NCBI GenBank assembly: GCA_032358165.1
Contig: JAALGY010000012.1
Span: forward strand, 744,001 to 808,000
Length of the DNA stretch: 64,000 nucleotides
DNA from: Diplosphaera chodatii
Taxonomy: Eukaryota > Chlorophyta > Trebouxiophyceae > Prasiolales > Stichococcaceae
Direction of reading: 5' to 3'
Each line of letters opens with the position of its first letter. The first letter of the stretch is position 1. Positions 45,301 to 57,573 of this stretch are shown piece after piece. The notes beneath the pieces are model-generated. The model was given only the letters and a program-made list of their open reading frames with translations, searched no databases and had not been told where the DNA came from. The translations under genes were made by a program, and so were the position numbers.

Positions 45301-47843
45301 TAGTGTCATGCGTTGTGCGGATGCCAAACTTCACACGACAACACTTGCCAGAGGCTGTGTCGTCCGCTTGCAGGCAGCGTTGCATTAGTGATGTCTGCAC
45401 TGGGCACTGCGCCTGGCTCTTGACACCTTTTCGTCCTTTGCAGTGGCGGACTTCCAGACAGCCAAGGAGCGCAAGTCGCTGGTGCTGGAGGCGCTGTTCG
45501 AGGTGCTGTTCCGGGTGCTGAAGCACGCCGCCGGCGGCTCGGCCCGCAGCGCGCCGCAGCAGAACGGCAGCCCCGCCGGCGCAGGTGCAGGCGCACTATT
45601 GCACAGTCCTCGGCGCCTGCTGCGCTCAGAATCCGTTCACATGACGCCGCTGGCCCTTCGCCGTGTCTCGACTTGACTGCAGCGCTGGTGCTTGGGACCA
45701 CTGCGTAGGAGCACCCCCTCACAGGCTGCAGCAACATCTCCACGCAGCCTGGAGGAGCCGTGACCTCGCTGCCTGTGTACACCCTGCAGCCACCGGCGGC
45801 GGCGGCGGGAAGCGTGGGTCGAAGGGCCGCGGCGCGTTCCCGCTGCTGGGCGTCGCGTTGGAGGGCGTGCGCCGCTTCGGCCACCACCTCAGCATCGACT
45901 ACTTCGCGGACCTGACGGGGGTGCTGGCGTCGCTGGCGAGGCGCACGTCGCTCGCGCTGCCGCTGCGGCTGCAGGCGCTCGCCACGGGCGTCCACATCAG
46001 CAGGTGATGATGCTGGCTCCTGATTGCAAGCCGACCCCTCAGGCGGGTCGCATCCACAAAGCAGAGGGCTGCACGCACGAACCCAGGCCTGGAACCTCTG
46101 CAGTGCGCTCTTGTGCACAGGCAGTACTCATGTCGCTGTCCTTTCTGTGCCTACAGGCTTCAGCAGGACACGCTCGCGGACCAGCACAGCTTCTTGGACG
46201 ATTTGTGCGGCCTCGCGAGTGACGCATCACTGTCTCCGCTGCTGCAGGTGAAAACGCAACACCCTTGCAATCTTACTGCATTACCTGGGAGCAGCATGTG
46301 GTGCAAGTTTCATCGAGCGTCACTGCAGGCATGCAGATGTGCGAAGGTATTTCCGATCGTTGTGCCAGCACTGCAGGGTGGTGACGCTGGCGGTGATGCT
46401 GCCATCTTCGCCAATGCGGCAACGCTGGCAACTCAGCAGCCGCAGGCGACAGCACTCCTTGTCAGAGCAGCGCAGGTGCCAACCTATCTTGAGACCCATA
46501 CGTTGCTCAAAGCACCAGCCTGATGCCTGCCAAGACGACCACAATGCAATGGGTAGCCGTACACGATACTTTGCCATGCAGCACAGTGGGCAAGTCATGC
46601 TCAGCTTGGCCGTGTGCCATCCTCCTGCATGGCTATTGCTTGGCGCGGGTGACATACCAACCTGACGCGTCATCTCCTGGCAGGACATGCTGTGTGCTGG
46701 CGGCCGGCTGCTGGACGCGCGGCGAGCCGCGACAGCCGCCAAGGCGGTGGGGCTGTCTGCCGTGCACGCCGACAGCGGCACCGCCCTCGGGCTGCTGACG
46801 GTGCTCGGCAGGCTGCTGTCCCGGCAGCCGCGCCTGGCCGCAATGCTGGAGCACGAGCCGGGTACCCCCTCAGGTGCACCGCACAGCAGTGCCTGCTGCC
46901 CCTGTGTATGTGACAAATCTGTCTGTTGTACAATACTGCATGACGCAGCACACTGACTCCTTGTTTGGCCGATATGTTCAATGACTGCGCGTCATCTGAG
47001 GCTGCCTGCCGGCTCTGGTGTACCACTGAAGGGTGTCGACCGTCTGCCCGCAGCCACGCCGACGCATGCGGAGCTGCAGCCGCTGTTTGCCGCCTCCGCG
47101 TCTGCTGGCGTGCTGTGGGAGCTGGTGCTGCTGCAGCAACACTACCACCCCGACGTGGCAGCCAAGGCCAAGGCGGTGGCTCAGCGCTCCAGTGCAGGTA
47201 ACACTGCTCAAGCATGAATGCACTCTATGGGCAGTGGATCAATTCGCAGATGTCTGCCAGATGCAAGATGAACAAATGGCGTGCATCACCTGCCGTACTG
47301 ACTTTGAAGCAACAGCAGCTGCTTCCAAGTTACAATGCGGCCGAAGATGTCATGTTTCCATGCAGATGCCGCCGCAGATGCTACGGCCATTGCAGCGGGC
47401 TACAGTGTAGCGCAAGGCGCATTCAGGCCCACGCCCCCACAGCCAGCAACCCGCCGCAAGGGCGGCCCGTCGAAGCGGGCGGCAGCTGCGGCGGCACGCA
47501 TGACGCCAGCGTTCAACGAAACGACAGGTGCACACCTGGTAGATCAGGGTCCTCGCGCTGGAATGGTTGCCTCCATGCAATACAATGTTTCACCTCATGT
47601 ATTTAATGAACATGCAACAGAGCGTCTACTGTGCTGACGTTCACAAATTTTGCAGGCAGTGAAGCAGATGCTACAGCCGCTGACAAGCTCTTGCAATCAG
47701 CACTGAAGACAGTGTATCATGCACCAGCCAGCGGCACAAAAGCACACGGTATGCAACTGCGGCTGCTGCGGCTGTTGCGGCTGCAGCTCACTGAGTTCAA
47801 GCAGCATCTCAGGGCAGAACAGCAGTTCAAGCTCGCAGCATAG
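42356..47843 (+). CDS. NOC3: Nucleolar complex protein 3 (NOC3), ribosome assembly factor
   Basis: About eighteen exons, roughly 880 residues. Well-supported exons: 42356-42514, 43160-43268, 43416-43601, 43739-43879, 44108-44266, 44374-44475, 44579-44655, 44765-44903, 45035-45173, 45444-45584, 45790-46003, 46157-46247, 46684-46861, 47054-47197, 47396-47527, 47656-47843; also about 42617-42840 and 42900-43024. Seen: a basic nucleolar-type N-terminus (Lys/Arg/Gly), acidic Glu/Asp stretches, LPVKGPDGALMYER, then the NOC3 helical core (VRLAMLSLLAVFRDVLPGYRIRLPTEKE, RDYEAMLLRLYEAYV, and FPLLGVALEGVRRFGHHLSIDYFADL), then LWELVLLQQHYHPDVAAKAK and a C-terminus ending in a basic tail. NOC3 works with NOC2 in 60S precursor maturation and has a role in replication licensing. 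The junction at 42841-42899 lacks a usable GT donor and is unresolved. Confidence 0.9.
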
Positions 47844-48239
47844 CAGTTTGGTGCTGGCGGGTTGAAGGCGTAGTGCCACCGTATCAGGATACGGTTGCAG
47901 CTGGGCTGAAGCTGAGGTCAGTTGAGTCACCGAAGAAACATCAGAAACTTCAAGCTGTGACCCCACACTCGCAACTGCGTACACTCTTCGTGCGCCGACT
48001 CACAAACTGACAACGCAACCAGACAGCATTGAATTGCTGCTGTCCTCCTTGTCTCAGCTCTTGTGTCTCACCTGTTCCTCAAGCACAACGAAGCCATTTG
48101 AGGCGGCACCTGGTGACCAGTCTGTCTTGCTGTGGCGACGGACCTGCTGCGTCGGCTGTCGCACAGCTCGATCGCCAGCTCCGATTGCTGCAAAGACCAA
48201 AAACTACCTCGCATCGCCGTTGTGGCGTCAGCCTCCCTC
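47844..48239. other. Intergenic region
   Basis: 396 bp between the NOC3 stop and the NCA1-like start. The downstream frame is open back to about 48132 but without an ATG. No separate gene. Confidence 0.5.
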
Positions 48240-50631
48240 ATGGCGGCCGAGCAGGCACCTGCATCGCAGCCCGCCGGCTGCCCCGTGCATAGGAGCCGTG
48301 GTGCTGCGGACGCATGCCCTGCGCGCAGTCCTCAGCCAGCAGCTGCAGAGGCCGCCACCAATGGCGCTGCACAACACGCCGCACCGGAGCAGTCAGAGCG
48401 GCAAAAGGGACAACCGCAGCCGCAGGAGCCGCAGCCGGACGCAGAGGCGAAGCCGATGAAGTGCCCCCTGGGCTTTGGCAGCGATAACACCGCGAAGCTG
48501 GACCCCCTCAACTGCGTGCTCTGCCGCAGCCTGTACCATGAGGTGAGATTATGAAAATACGAAGTACGATGCAGTTGGCATCCTGTGAAAGGTGAGCATA
48601 CTCGGTCGTGGTGGGCGACAGTGTGTCTCAGCAGAGAGCGGACGGGCTGCGCATGCTGACTACGTGCTGCCCTGATGATAGGCGGTCGCGACGGTGTGCG
48701 GGCACCGCTTCTGCCGCTTCTGCATCACGCCCTTCCGCGACTGCCCGCTGTGCGGTGCCGACTGCCAGCCGCTGTCGGAAGACGCCGAGATGCAAGGTGT
48801 GATATCCTGCTTGGCTCTGCACTGACACATGAGATGCTGACGGCACACGGCGCCGTATGCCACGTCTGTCGCCGCCGCTGCTGACATATCTGTATGGTTG
48901 CCATGGCTGCCAAGACGACTGCGGAGCCCACACACTGCTGCTACATGCTGCAGAAACGGTGGACACGTACATTGCCGTGCACAGTCGCGACCACAAGCTG
49001 ACGTCCGGTGGCAAGGCGGCACCGCAGGCCCAGGTATGGGACGGTGCTGCATGCCTGCCAGCATCCACACCTTGGTACTTGCCGTCCTGCTTGGCAAGGT
49101 CACCTTGCACCTGCGTCAGCTCGTGGACTTTTGCACGACCGCCGTCGCGGAGGCAAGCCGTTGTGCTCTGCAGGAGAAGGTGGTGCAGCACCCTGCGGCG
49201 GCCAGGGCGTCCTTCTTCCTGCAGATCGGGCTGCGCTCCATTGCTGGCGGCAACCCAGCCGCTGCTCTCAATCGGCTGCAGGTGGCGCCTCCCACTGTAA
49301 AAGTTGTTCTGTGCAGACACCAGCCGTGGTACATCACCGAACACAAGCTCCATCCTGGCACGTGTTGTCTTCCGCTCTGCACTCCGCTCTGCACAGTATA
49401 CAGCAGCTGCGCCCGTGTCACAGTGTTGACGTGCCTGCTGCGCTGCATGACCTTTCGCTGCATAGACGAACTCTGCCTTGAGGCGTTGCTCATAGTCTTT
49501 TGTTAGCAGTTTGCATGGTGGCAACTGTGACCCACCGAGTGCAGGCTTGCGAGGCAGCGCTGCTGGAGCAGCGGTCGGAGGATGCGGGCAGCGCAGCACT
49601 TGGGACGCAGCTGGGCGCGGTGTGCGGGTCGCAGGTGCCGCCTCCCACCTATAAGATCATCTCTGTTGACAGTGGAACATGTATGCTGAGCCTGCTTCTG
49701 CTGAGGCAGCCGTCTAACAGATGCTGTGTCATGTCCATGGAGCTACCGAATGGATGCTTTGACCAGTGCTAGACACCTGCCGGTGCACAGTAAGTCCGTC
49801 ACCAGCAGTCATAGACATGCAGTCACAGCCGCCAGGCAAGCTTGGCTGCTGGTCATGCTGAGTCACCTGCACCCTGCGGTGCAACAGGGAGATGCGCTGC
49901 AACAGCTGAAGAAGCCAGGTGATGCAGCAGAACGCTACCAGCAGGCCATCGAAAACTTCCAGTCCAGTAGTGCTGCACCAAGTCCCGAGGTGAGCAACAG
50001 ATGACGCCGCGGAAACGACACTTGCCACGATGAATGGTGCTGTGAAGTGAATGGCAAACTGATACCATGCATTGAGACCACCTCTGCGACAGGCCCCGTG
50101 CACAGTCGAACCAGCAGGGGTAACAGGGAGGAATCATGCTTTGCAACGATGGTGCCGTCTGCACACGCAGGCGCAGCATGCCTTGTCAGTGTGCCACAAC
50201 AAGCTGGGCGATCTGCGGTACATGCAAGGCGACCTGCCTGCTGCTCGCAACCAGTATGATGCGGCGCTCGCACTCCGGCGGGCACTGGGCAAGGCCAACG
50301 GCAGCGGCACACCTCAGCCAGCACAACAGGTGCCAACTTGCTAGTCTTCAACTGTGATTGCACGATAGTCTAGGTCTGCATTCGCATTTTGACTCATGTG
50401 CACCTTGCAGCAGACTGAAGTCTCCTTCCTCTTCAACAGGTGGATTTGGCCGCCTCGCTCATCAAGGTTGCAGACATCAACGGGGCTCTAGGGAATGCCG
50501 CAGCAGCTGAGGCGCATGTTGCTGACGCCAGGGACATCACAGCATCGCTGCAGGCAGCAGATCTGGATGCCAGTGTGGAGCGCAAGCTGGCAGGCATCAA
50601 ACTGTACCTTGAGTCCGCTGCAAAAGCTTGA
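48240..50631 (+). CDS. NCA1-like RING/TPR protein (catalase-activating chaperone)
   Basis: Eight exons, 400 residues: 48240-48542, 48682-48796, 48954-49033, 49120-49281, 49545-49634, 49888-49989, 50171-50329, 50440-50631. A Pro/Ala/Gln-rich N-terminus leads to MKCPLGFGSD and a C3HC4 RING: Cys92, Cys95, Cys107, His109, Cys112, Cys115, Cys122, Cys125. Then VDTYIAVHSRDHK and helical TPR-like repeats follow, for example GDAAERYQQAIENFQ, HNKLGDLRYMQGDLPAARNQ and VDLAASLIKVADINGALGN. This order and the CPLGF/RING spacing match plant NCA1 (NO CATALASE ACTIVITY 1), which binds and activates catalase. A generic RING/TPR ubiquitin ligase is the alternative. The start of exon 4 was chosen by phase among several AGs. 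Confidence 0.85.
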
Positions 50632-50922
50632 TGGGAATTGGCATGTGTGGATACTTAGTATGAGCTCATGTGCATAGTGCAAGAGGTGGTGCACACAATG
50701 ACCTGACAGATGGGGACACACAGAGAAATGGTGTGAGGCGCGTTCTTTTGACATCCCCTACATCCTGTACACAGCCTTCCCATGCAGTCGGCACCTGAAC
50801 AACTTGCCTTCCTAAAGCCGAGAGTGCTATGTCGGCCAAACCCAGCACAAAAGATCTGCTACACAGAATCAAAGCTAAACAACTAAAAGCCAATAGTGGC
50901 GTGGAGCCATGCCGTCATGAAA

Positions 50923-52557
50923 CTAGCCCAGCGCTGGAATCAGGAAGCTCTGACGCCAGCTGCCTTCATTGTGCTGCCGGGTGGCATCTGCCTGGCAGCT
51001 GCGAGCTGCGGGCGCACTGCCGATGCCGGCTGGAGCGTGACCACTGCTGCTGGTGGTGGATGCTGCCGCTGCCGCATTGCTCCCCGGCAGCAGCCGCTCC
51101 TTCTGCAGGCGACCCCGCTCCAGCCGTGCACCCATCACCTGGCCGATGATCGCGCACGCGATCGTCCACGCTATCGCCCACTTTGGCATCACCACTGCCT
51201 GCACATCAGAGCAGCGTCGCACATGTTATTCGCAGTGTTGACACCACCGAGATGCCTCTGCCACCGAGATGCCTCTGCCGACATGCACAAGGTTCGGTGG
51301 TAGTGTTCACAGTAAAGTGCACATCACCAGTCTCAGCCGGCAATGCAGTGCTGGCAGAGCGGGGTGGCACTAACCTTGCGGAGCATGGCGATGAAGGGGA
51401 TCGTGGCATGCACTGCCAGGAACCACGCGGGGCTGAACTTGCGCACGTGCACTCGCATGGTTCCTGACGGCGCATTGGCAACGCCTGCAGTGCAAGCACA
51501 TCAGGTGGCTGATGCCTAAATCCGCAGTATAAACATGGTTACATCTCTCACATATGTGCCCTGAACTGAAGGGCCGTGGTGCCACGCACAACCTACTTGT
51601 AAATCAGCAAATGGAAGATGAAATACCTGTGAATGCGCCCATGGCCAGCAGTTTGATTGGCAGGGCCTGCGGACGCAGAACCCTGACAGGCTTCAGGCGA
51701 GCCACCGCAGCACGCGCCGCCACCACTGCCGCCGGGCACTTCAGCTCCTGGGCGGCGCCGAAGGCGAGCAGGCTGCTGATCTTCTCTGCGAAATTGCTGC
51801 TGCTGAAGCCGTTGCCAGAGCGGAAGCGCCCGCCGCCGCGCAATTTGTGGCCGGTGAAGCGTGTGCCGCTGCGGAGCTTGCCGCTGCCACGGAATCGGCT
51901 GCCGCCCCGGGCACGGCTGCCTGCCTGCGTGCCGCCGGCAGTATCGCCTGTGCCCGGCTGTTGCTGCTGCTGCTGGCGCCGCCTGTCGCGGCGCTGCCTA
52001 GGTTTGCGCTGCGCAAACCAGCCGCCCAATCCGGACGGCAGCCCGAAGGACAGACTCAGCGACGCCATTGGCGAGCCTGTAAAAGGGCTGCACTGCTGCA
52101 CTGGACGCTTGGCGACAGCCTCGTGCCGGACCGCCGCTGGCGAGGCAGCAGTGGCGAAGGTTCTGCTGGCAAGATGTGGACCCGCAGAGGCAGCGTGGAA
52201 AGGGCATCCCTTGCCTGACGACAGGATGCCTGACCGCAGCGGCACAACACCCGCAGGGCCATGGAACAGCTCAAATGTGGCGGCAAAGTCGCACGCGTCC
52301 TCCCGCAGCACGGGGCCGGCAGGAGCGTCAAAGGGCACCGTCGGCCGGCAGGCAATATGTGCCGCATACTTCACTCCCTCGCGCTGCGCCACCTCCCGCA
52401 GGAATGGACACCGCTGTAGTGGCTGCATGTTGGCAGTATGGGACGCGCCCCGTTTGAGCAATGTGCAAGCTGCAGAACTCCGGTTGACAACCGCGTCACC
52501 CCTCAACATGTGTGACGACACCCTCAAATTCCAGCCGAACCCCCACATCCCTGACAT
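50923..52557 (-). CDS. Uncharacterised membrane protein with two Cys-Pro-Phe motifs
   Basis: Three exons, 438 residues: 51627-52557, 51375-51484, 50923-51198. The first exon is open for over 900 bp from the ATG at 52557. Its N-terminal part contains LQRCPFLREVAQREGVKYAA (Cys50-Pro-Phe) and GKGCPFHAA (Cys118-Pro-Phe), both in the form of heme-regulatory (CP) motifs. After MASLSLSFGLPSG (Met at 52068, an alternative start resembling a transit peptide) comes a Gln run and an Arg/Gly/Ser-rich basic stretch. The C-terminal third has two hydrophobic helices, SPAWFLAVHATIPFIAMLRK and VVMPKWAIAWTIACAIIGQVM, then a polar tail. Family not recognised. Divergent from GET1 with only 217 bp between. Confidence 0.65.
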
Positions 52558-52774
52558 TTGGCACTGATTCAGATCACGGTCACACGGTCATCAGCGACTT
52601 CGTTACGAAGTTTGCACATATGCGTTCTGCTCACTCAACACGTGTCAAACACTGTGGCAATGGGTGACACTGCTGTGTAGGCCTGCAAGTGCAACAACGA
52701 TGCAAGGCGTCATGCATGGTTGCGTCAAGTGACTGACTCCGGCAGCGCTGCCCTTGGGGAACCGTTACATCGTC
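52558..52774. promoter_or_regulatory. Very short divergent upstream region
   Basis: 217 bp between divergent start codons of the CPF-motif membrane protein and the GET1-like gene. Must contain both 5' UTRs and core promoters unless upstream exons exist. Confidence 0.35.
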
Positions 52775-53945
52775 ATGGTTGCGCCCGCGCTGCTGTGCGG
52801 CAGCCTCATGGGCAGCTTGCCTGTGGTCACCATTGTCGCGTTCTTTGCTGCGACGGTGTTCAAAAACACCAAGCAGTGGGAGGAGCCGCGGCCTGCCCTG
52901 CAGCACCCCACGCTGGAGGAGGCAGCGCCTTTCCTGCTGTTCCTCCTCCTCCTGGCGATTGACGTGTTCATGCGCGTGACCCATGACAGACAGGTCTGTC
53001 CCATGTTGGGGCATCGTGTGTTGTCATACCGTAGGTACGCCGTGCACTCGGCCTTTCAACCCCATTCACCTGGACATCGCTGCGAATCAAGCACAGCAAC
53101 GCGAGTGCTCCTGCTGCAGGCCGGGTTGTTGACTCGAGAGCGGCAGGAAGTTCTGGAGGATGCCAAGCGCTGCAGAGGTGAGCAAGCTGCCGCCAGCTGT
53201 GACCATCACGCTGTACATCATGGCATGCCGTCGGCTCTGTTGCATATCATTTGCAAGTGTACCACAACCTGCTGGGATTTCGACTTCCTGTGCACGCAGC
53301 GGAGGCAAAGCCATTGGAGACTCCGGACACCTTTGCACAGGCGGCCAAGCTGCAGCGGAAGGCGCTCATGCGAGAGAAGCACGCACGGGAGCTGGGCGAT
53401 CTGAGGGTGCTTGCGCCTGCACCGCACACCTTGCAGATGTTGTGTTTGATATCTAAGAGGTTCCTAGGCTCCGTGAGCTAGATAGATGCTGAAATCTGGG
53501 CGGTGTTGAGTATGGTGCCCCTTCATGTGGCGCAGGCCAAGCATGGCAACGACATCGTCTACCGCTTCCTGCGCTTTGCACACACCGCAGCAGCACTGTC
53601 CTTTGTCGCATGGTGGTGGAGCCGGCCAGCAGTCACAGGCAAGGGGTGTCTGCACGCCCATGTGTGGTGGAAGGTTCGTGGACTCGGCGGCAGTGCCGGC
53701 GTGTGTTCAATCAGACATGTGCGCTTGGTGCCGCAGGTGTGCAGCCGCGGCTGGTGTGGCCCATGGACGGTGCGCTGTCGCTGCTGCCGGGCAGGGGCCT
53801 CTTCGGCAAGTGGGCCAGCGCGGGGTATGGCAGCGCCGCCGCCGGCGCCATCAGCGCCCCGGCTTGGGCGTGGATCTGCCTGGCGGCCAGCACTCGGGTG
53901 GCCGGCCTGCTGCAGGCCTTTGTGCCCTCGCCAAGGCTGTACTGA
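52775..53945 (+). CDS. GET1: GET1/WRB-like ER receptor subunit for tail-anchored proteins
   Basis: Five exons, 231 residues: 52775-52993, 53120-53177, 53300-53406, 53536-53638, 53737-53945. Hydrophobic N-terminal segments (APALLCGSLMGSLPVVTIVAFF and FLLFLLLLAIDVFMRV), then a charged coiled-coil cytosolic loop (LTRERQEVLEDAKR and DTFAQAAKLQRKALMREKHARELGD), then two C-terminal membrane segments (FLRFAHTAAALSFVAWWW and AISAPAWAWICLAASTRV). This layout and the FAQAAKLQRK stretch match GET1/WRB, which with its partner captures GET3-bound tail-anchored proteins at the ER. The extra N-terminal segment makes it longer than human WRB (174). The intron after 53638 uses a GC donor (ACAG|GCAAGG), fixed by phase. 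The ATG at 52775 is the only nearby Met. Confidence 0.82.
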
Positions 53946-54605
53946 GCGGGGTGCATCGTCATGTCGACTTGGTCTGCTTGTCTTCGGTGTGACTGTTCAC
54001 ATTTATGTTTTCAGCTGTGAGGACTCAGAGGGAGATTATGGACTGGGGCAGACCCCAAAGGAAGGTTTGGCATCGCAGCTGCAAGGCATCGGCGTTGTAG
54101 AGAGCAGAGAGGTGATCGTTCCGGCATCATGCTTCAAAACAAACTGAGAGGAGAGCTAATGTCAGGTTAGAACAGCACGGGAGTTTCTTGGCATCAGATC
54201 ATGACTTGCTGTCCTACCCCGATGGCACTGCAGCTCTGATAAATCCTGTGGCTCTCCGCCGAACTGTCTGACGTAGACTGCAAAACAAGGATCACTCCAC
54301 AGAATCTACCTGCTGCTGTATTAATGCTCAATGATCAAGGCTTGCCCATTCTGCATGAAGTCTGTGCTGACTATAGCTACGCCTCAGTCAGCCGATCGTG
54401 GCTTCAGTCTGAACACATCCTGCAGCAAATTTCTGCATCAAGTACCGCTGCGCCCAGCCTAGAGCGCCAACCTGCCCCAGCTACCCCTGCAGACTCACAC
54501 TTCGCCCTGCTTGATGCTACAGCCACTACTGCCCAGCGGTAGCCCCAGAGCCGCAATACATGATTGCGACACTTTGGCTATGCAGATGCAACGACAGGTG
54601 CATAT
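53946..54605. other. Convergent intergenic region
   Basis: 660 bp between the GET1-like stop and the stop of the Ala-rich protein gene. A plus-strand frame at 54324-54542 shows no motif. 3' UTRs expected; nothing else seen. Confidence 0.5.
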
Positions 54606-57573
54606 TCAGCTGCCCAGTGGGCGGCCCCAAGCGCCAAGGCCAGTCAGCGCAGCACGCGCTGCAGCCTCTGCCGCTGAGCCACCGCCTGTGCTGCCGCTGC
54701 TGGGAACGCGCTTCGCGGGCTCGACTGTGACCTTGTCCGCTGGCGAGATGCCCCTGTCAGCCGCCGCCGCCTGCGGTGCTGCCGCCTGTTTTGTGGGCTC
54801 GTTTTCCGCCGGCGGCAGCGCCCCCGCTGCAGCTGTTGGGGCGGACGCTTGAGTGTGATTGCCGTTGGCCAGCTTGGAGGTGCCGGCGGGGCGGTCGCGG
54901 CGGCCCGGGCGGGGGGGCCGCTGCGGCTGGGAGCTGCCCACATCCATGGCGGCCAGCCGCGCAGACAACACCGACAGCGCATCGCCTGCGTGAAGCGTGG
55001 CGCAAGCGGTCTTCAAACCAAGCCAGGTGCATGTGTTGCTGGCCAGCAGAAGGGTGCATCACCGTCCGATGCGCATGCGGATTTCAGGGGATCAAGCAGG
55101 TGCCCAGGAGCACGCGCACCGTTAATTGCAGCGGCTGGCGGCAGGACAGGTGCAGATGAGGAGCGCTCCACAGTCGTGGCCAGCGGACCCCCTGCAGCGT
55201 CCTCCAGCAGCGCTGCAACCTCTGCAGCCGTGCGCCTGCGCTGCGGCTGCTTCTGCGCGTCACCGTGCGCGGCGGCAGTGATCACTGCATGAGAGGCTGC
55301 CGCAGCAGCCGCAGAAGCTTTGACGGCATCAACCGAAGCTGATGATTCTGCGGGCGGCATCGCCTCCAGGGCTGCTGCGTGCTTGGGCAGTGCCGCCGCT
55401 GCCGCAGCAGCAGCAGAGGCTACTGGGTCGGCTGCTGCTGCTGTTTCCGTGAGGGTGCGCTGCAGGGTGGCTTGCAGCTTCCTGTTGGCGGCCTCCTTGT
55501 CGGTCAGGCCCAGCTGCGTGAGCTCCTGCCCCTGCCGCCGCACCCGCTGCAGCCGCTCCGCAGCCGACTGGGCCCGCCCCTCAAGCTCCTTGAGGTAGGT
55601 CACGTCCGCCTCCAGGGACGCCTGCAGGGCTGACAGGTACTGCGCTGCGGCGTCACTCATGTCAGCGGCAGCGGGCGGCAGCCTTGCTGCCTCACTGCCA
55701 CCGGCGCCGTCCAGCAGCCCCTCCAACTCGCGTGCAGCTGCCAGCTGACGATCCGCCAGTGCTGCGTCGGCTTCCGCTGCAGCCTTGGCGCCCGCCTTGC
55801 TGCTGCCCTTGCCATTCGTGGGCTGCGTCCAAGTGGATGTATTCAGCGGCATATCTTTGCCAAACTGGATGTGATACAGGAACAGTACACGATGAGCCAC
55901 GGTCCAGCTCGCTGCTGTGAAACAGTACGCTGCTCGAATGCTCACCGGGTCGAGGACAGGCGCATACTGCGCCCGCAGCCCGGCGCGCTGCGCAGCAAGC
56001 GCTTCCTGCTGCCGGCGCACTGCAGCCAGCTGCGCCTGCAGTGCCGCAGCGCGCGCCTCCAGCTCTGCCGCCTGTGGCGACATCGGAGTAGGAACATGCA
56101 TATGAGAGTGATCAGAAACCCTCCACTATGGAACATGAGACCTGCACATCAAACAGGCTCCTCATGCAGATGACCCTGGCCGCTCAGATACCATCAGATG
56201 GTTGGTGTTTTGCTACATTCACAGCATGGTACGTTGGCTGCCACTATATTTCAACGTCGACCTGTGGGCACCAACCTGGGCTGCCAGGCCGGCATCCTCC
56301 GACTTGAAGGCACTCAGGGCTGCACTGCGCTGTGTGTGACCAGAGTGCTGGCCAGAGGTCATGAGCTGCAGAGCCTGCAGTGACAGCCAGTGCAGCAGGG
56401 CTTCAGCATGTTGCCAAGCCTGCAACACATGGCTGGCAGCGCTCTGTAGTGCAGCAGCTGTGTGGTCGATGATAGGGACCGCTTTGGCTGAAATGCATCA
56501 AGGCCAAGCCGCACCCGCACACGCTGCTCAGTGAAAGCGACAAGGGCCGCAGTACCGGCTGCTGCAGATGCCGCTGCTGCTGAGGCCTCCTGACCAGCGC
56601 TGCCACCCGCGAGCTGACGCTCCGCCAGAGACAGCAGCCGACGGCGCGCAGCGGCAGCATCCTTTGGCGCCGACGTGGCATCAGCGGCCGCCTGTGCTGC
56701 TGCCAGTGCCGCCTGAGCATCCTTGCCCTGCTGGTCACCGTCTGTGTGCACAGAGGCACCCGCCACAGCAGGCACATCCAGGAGTGACGCCAGCACTGCC
56801 GAAATGGCCTGCTGCGCACTCGCCAGCAGTCCGGCCGGCGGCTCTGAGCTGGAACCAAGCAGCCCACGCCAGTGTGCCACAGCATTAGCCACGGCGACAC
56901 TGCGGCTGGGATCCAGTGGCGGTGAGGCAAGGTTGCTGAGCAGGGACTGCAGCGCTGCTGCCGCGGCATCACTGCTGGACTCTGCCAGACTGCCCTGCAC
57001 TGACAGCTCCACCGCGCCGCTGCTGCGGAGCACCTGCTCGAAGCTGATGGTGCGACCGCAGTCATCGATGTAGGAGACCCCTTTGCCTTTCTTCGCCTTT
57101 GCCACCTGCTGCTGCCACTCCTGCCACAGCCGCAGCCGATCGTCACCAGACACGGACTGTGCAGCCTGCTTCAGCAGCTCTGCTGCCTCCGACTGGCTGA
57201 GAAGGGCACTGCCAGCATCTGCGTCAGTGCTTGCTGATCTGACAGCACGGCTGGTGTTCCGCTGGGCGCCCTTACGACCAGCAGGCCGAAAGCCGTCGTC
57301 CGCCGCCGCCTCGTGAACGTGCAGGCTTTTCTGTTGCTGCTCGGCGCTGTCGGCAATGCTGGCTGCACTGTCAGCGAGCGAGGGCGGCGCCTGCAGGCCG
57401 TTTCGGCTGCTGGCTTGGGAGATTAGCTCCTCCGCTGTCCGCTGAACATCCTTTGCCTTGCCTTTGCGTTTCTTTTTGCCACCCCCTACGGTGCTCCATG
57501 CGTCGTCCGCGACAGCGGACACGCCGCCGGGTTCGCCATGCAGCATTGTGAATGCGTTGGTGACGACAGCCAT
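54606..57573 (-). CDS. Uncharacterised Ala-rich coiled-coil protein
   Basis: Five exons, 797 residues: 56480-57573, 56276-56324, 55946-56071, 55120-55864, 54606-54985. The N-terminus has DDAWSTVGGGKKKRKGKAKD (a basic, possibly nuclear-targeting patch), then a Ser/Ala-rich region with LRLWQEWQQQVAKAKKGK and YIDDCGRTISFEQVLRSSG. The C-terminal half holds coiled-coil heptads (LEARAAALQAQLAAVRRQQEA, then SLEADVTYLKELEGRAQSAA and LQRVRRQGQELTQLGL) and ends in a Pro/Ala/Arg-rich low-complexity tail. I do not recognise the family. All borders are GT-AG and phases agree. Divergent from the GNAT gene. Confidence 0.68.

Noticed and set aside
51554..52567. A 337-codon plus-strand open frame opposite the CPF-motif gene
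   Set aside because: The minus frame carries membrane helices, CPF motifs and splice-consistent exons; the plus frame is Arg/Pro/Ala-rich with no motif.
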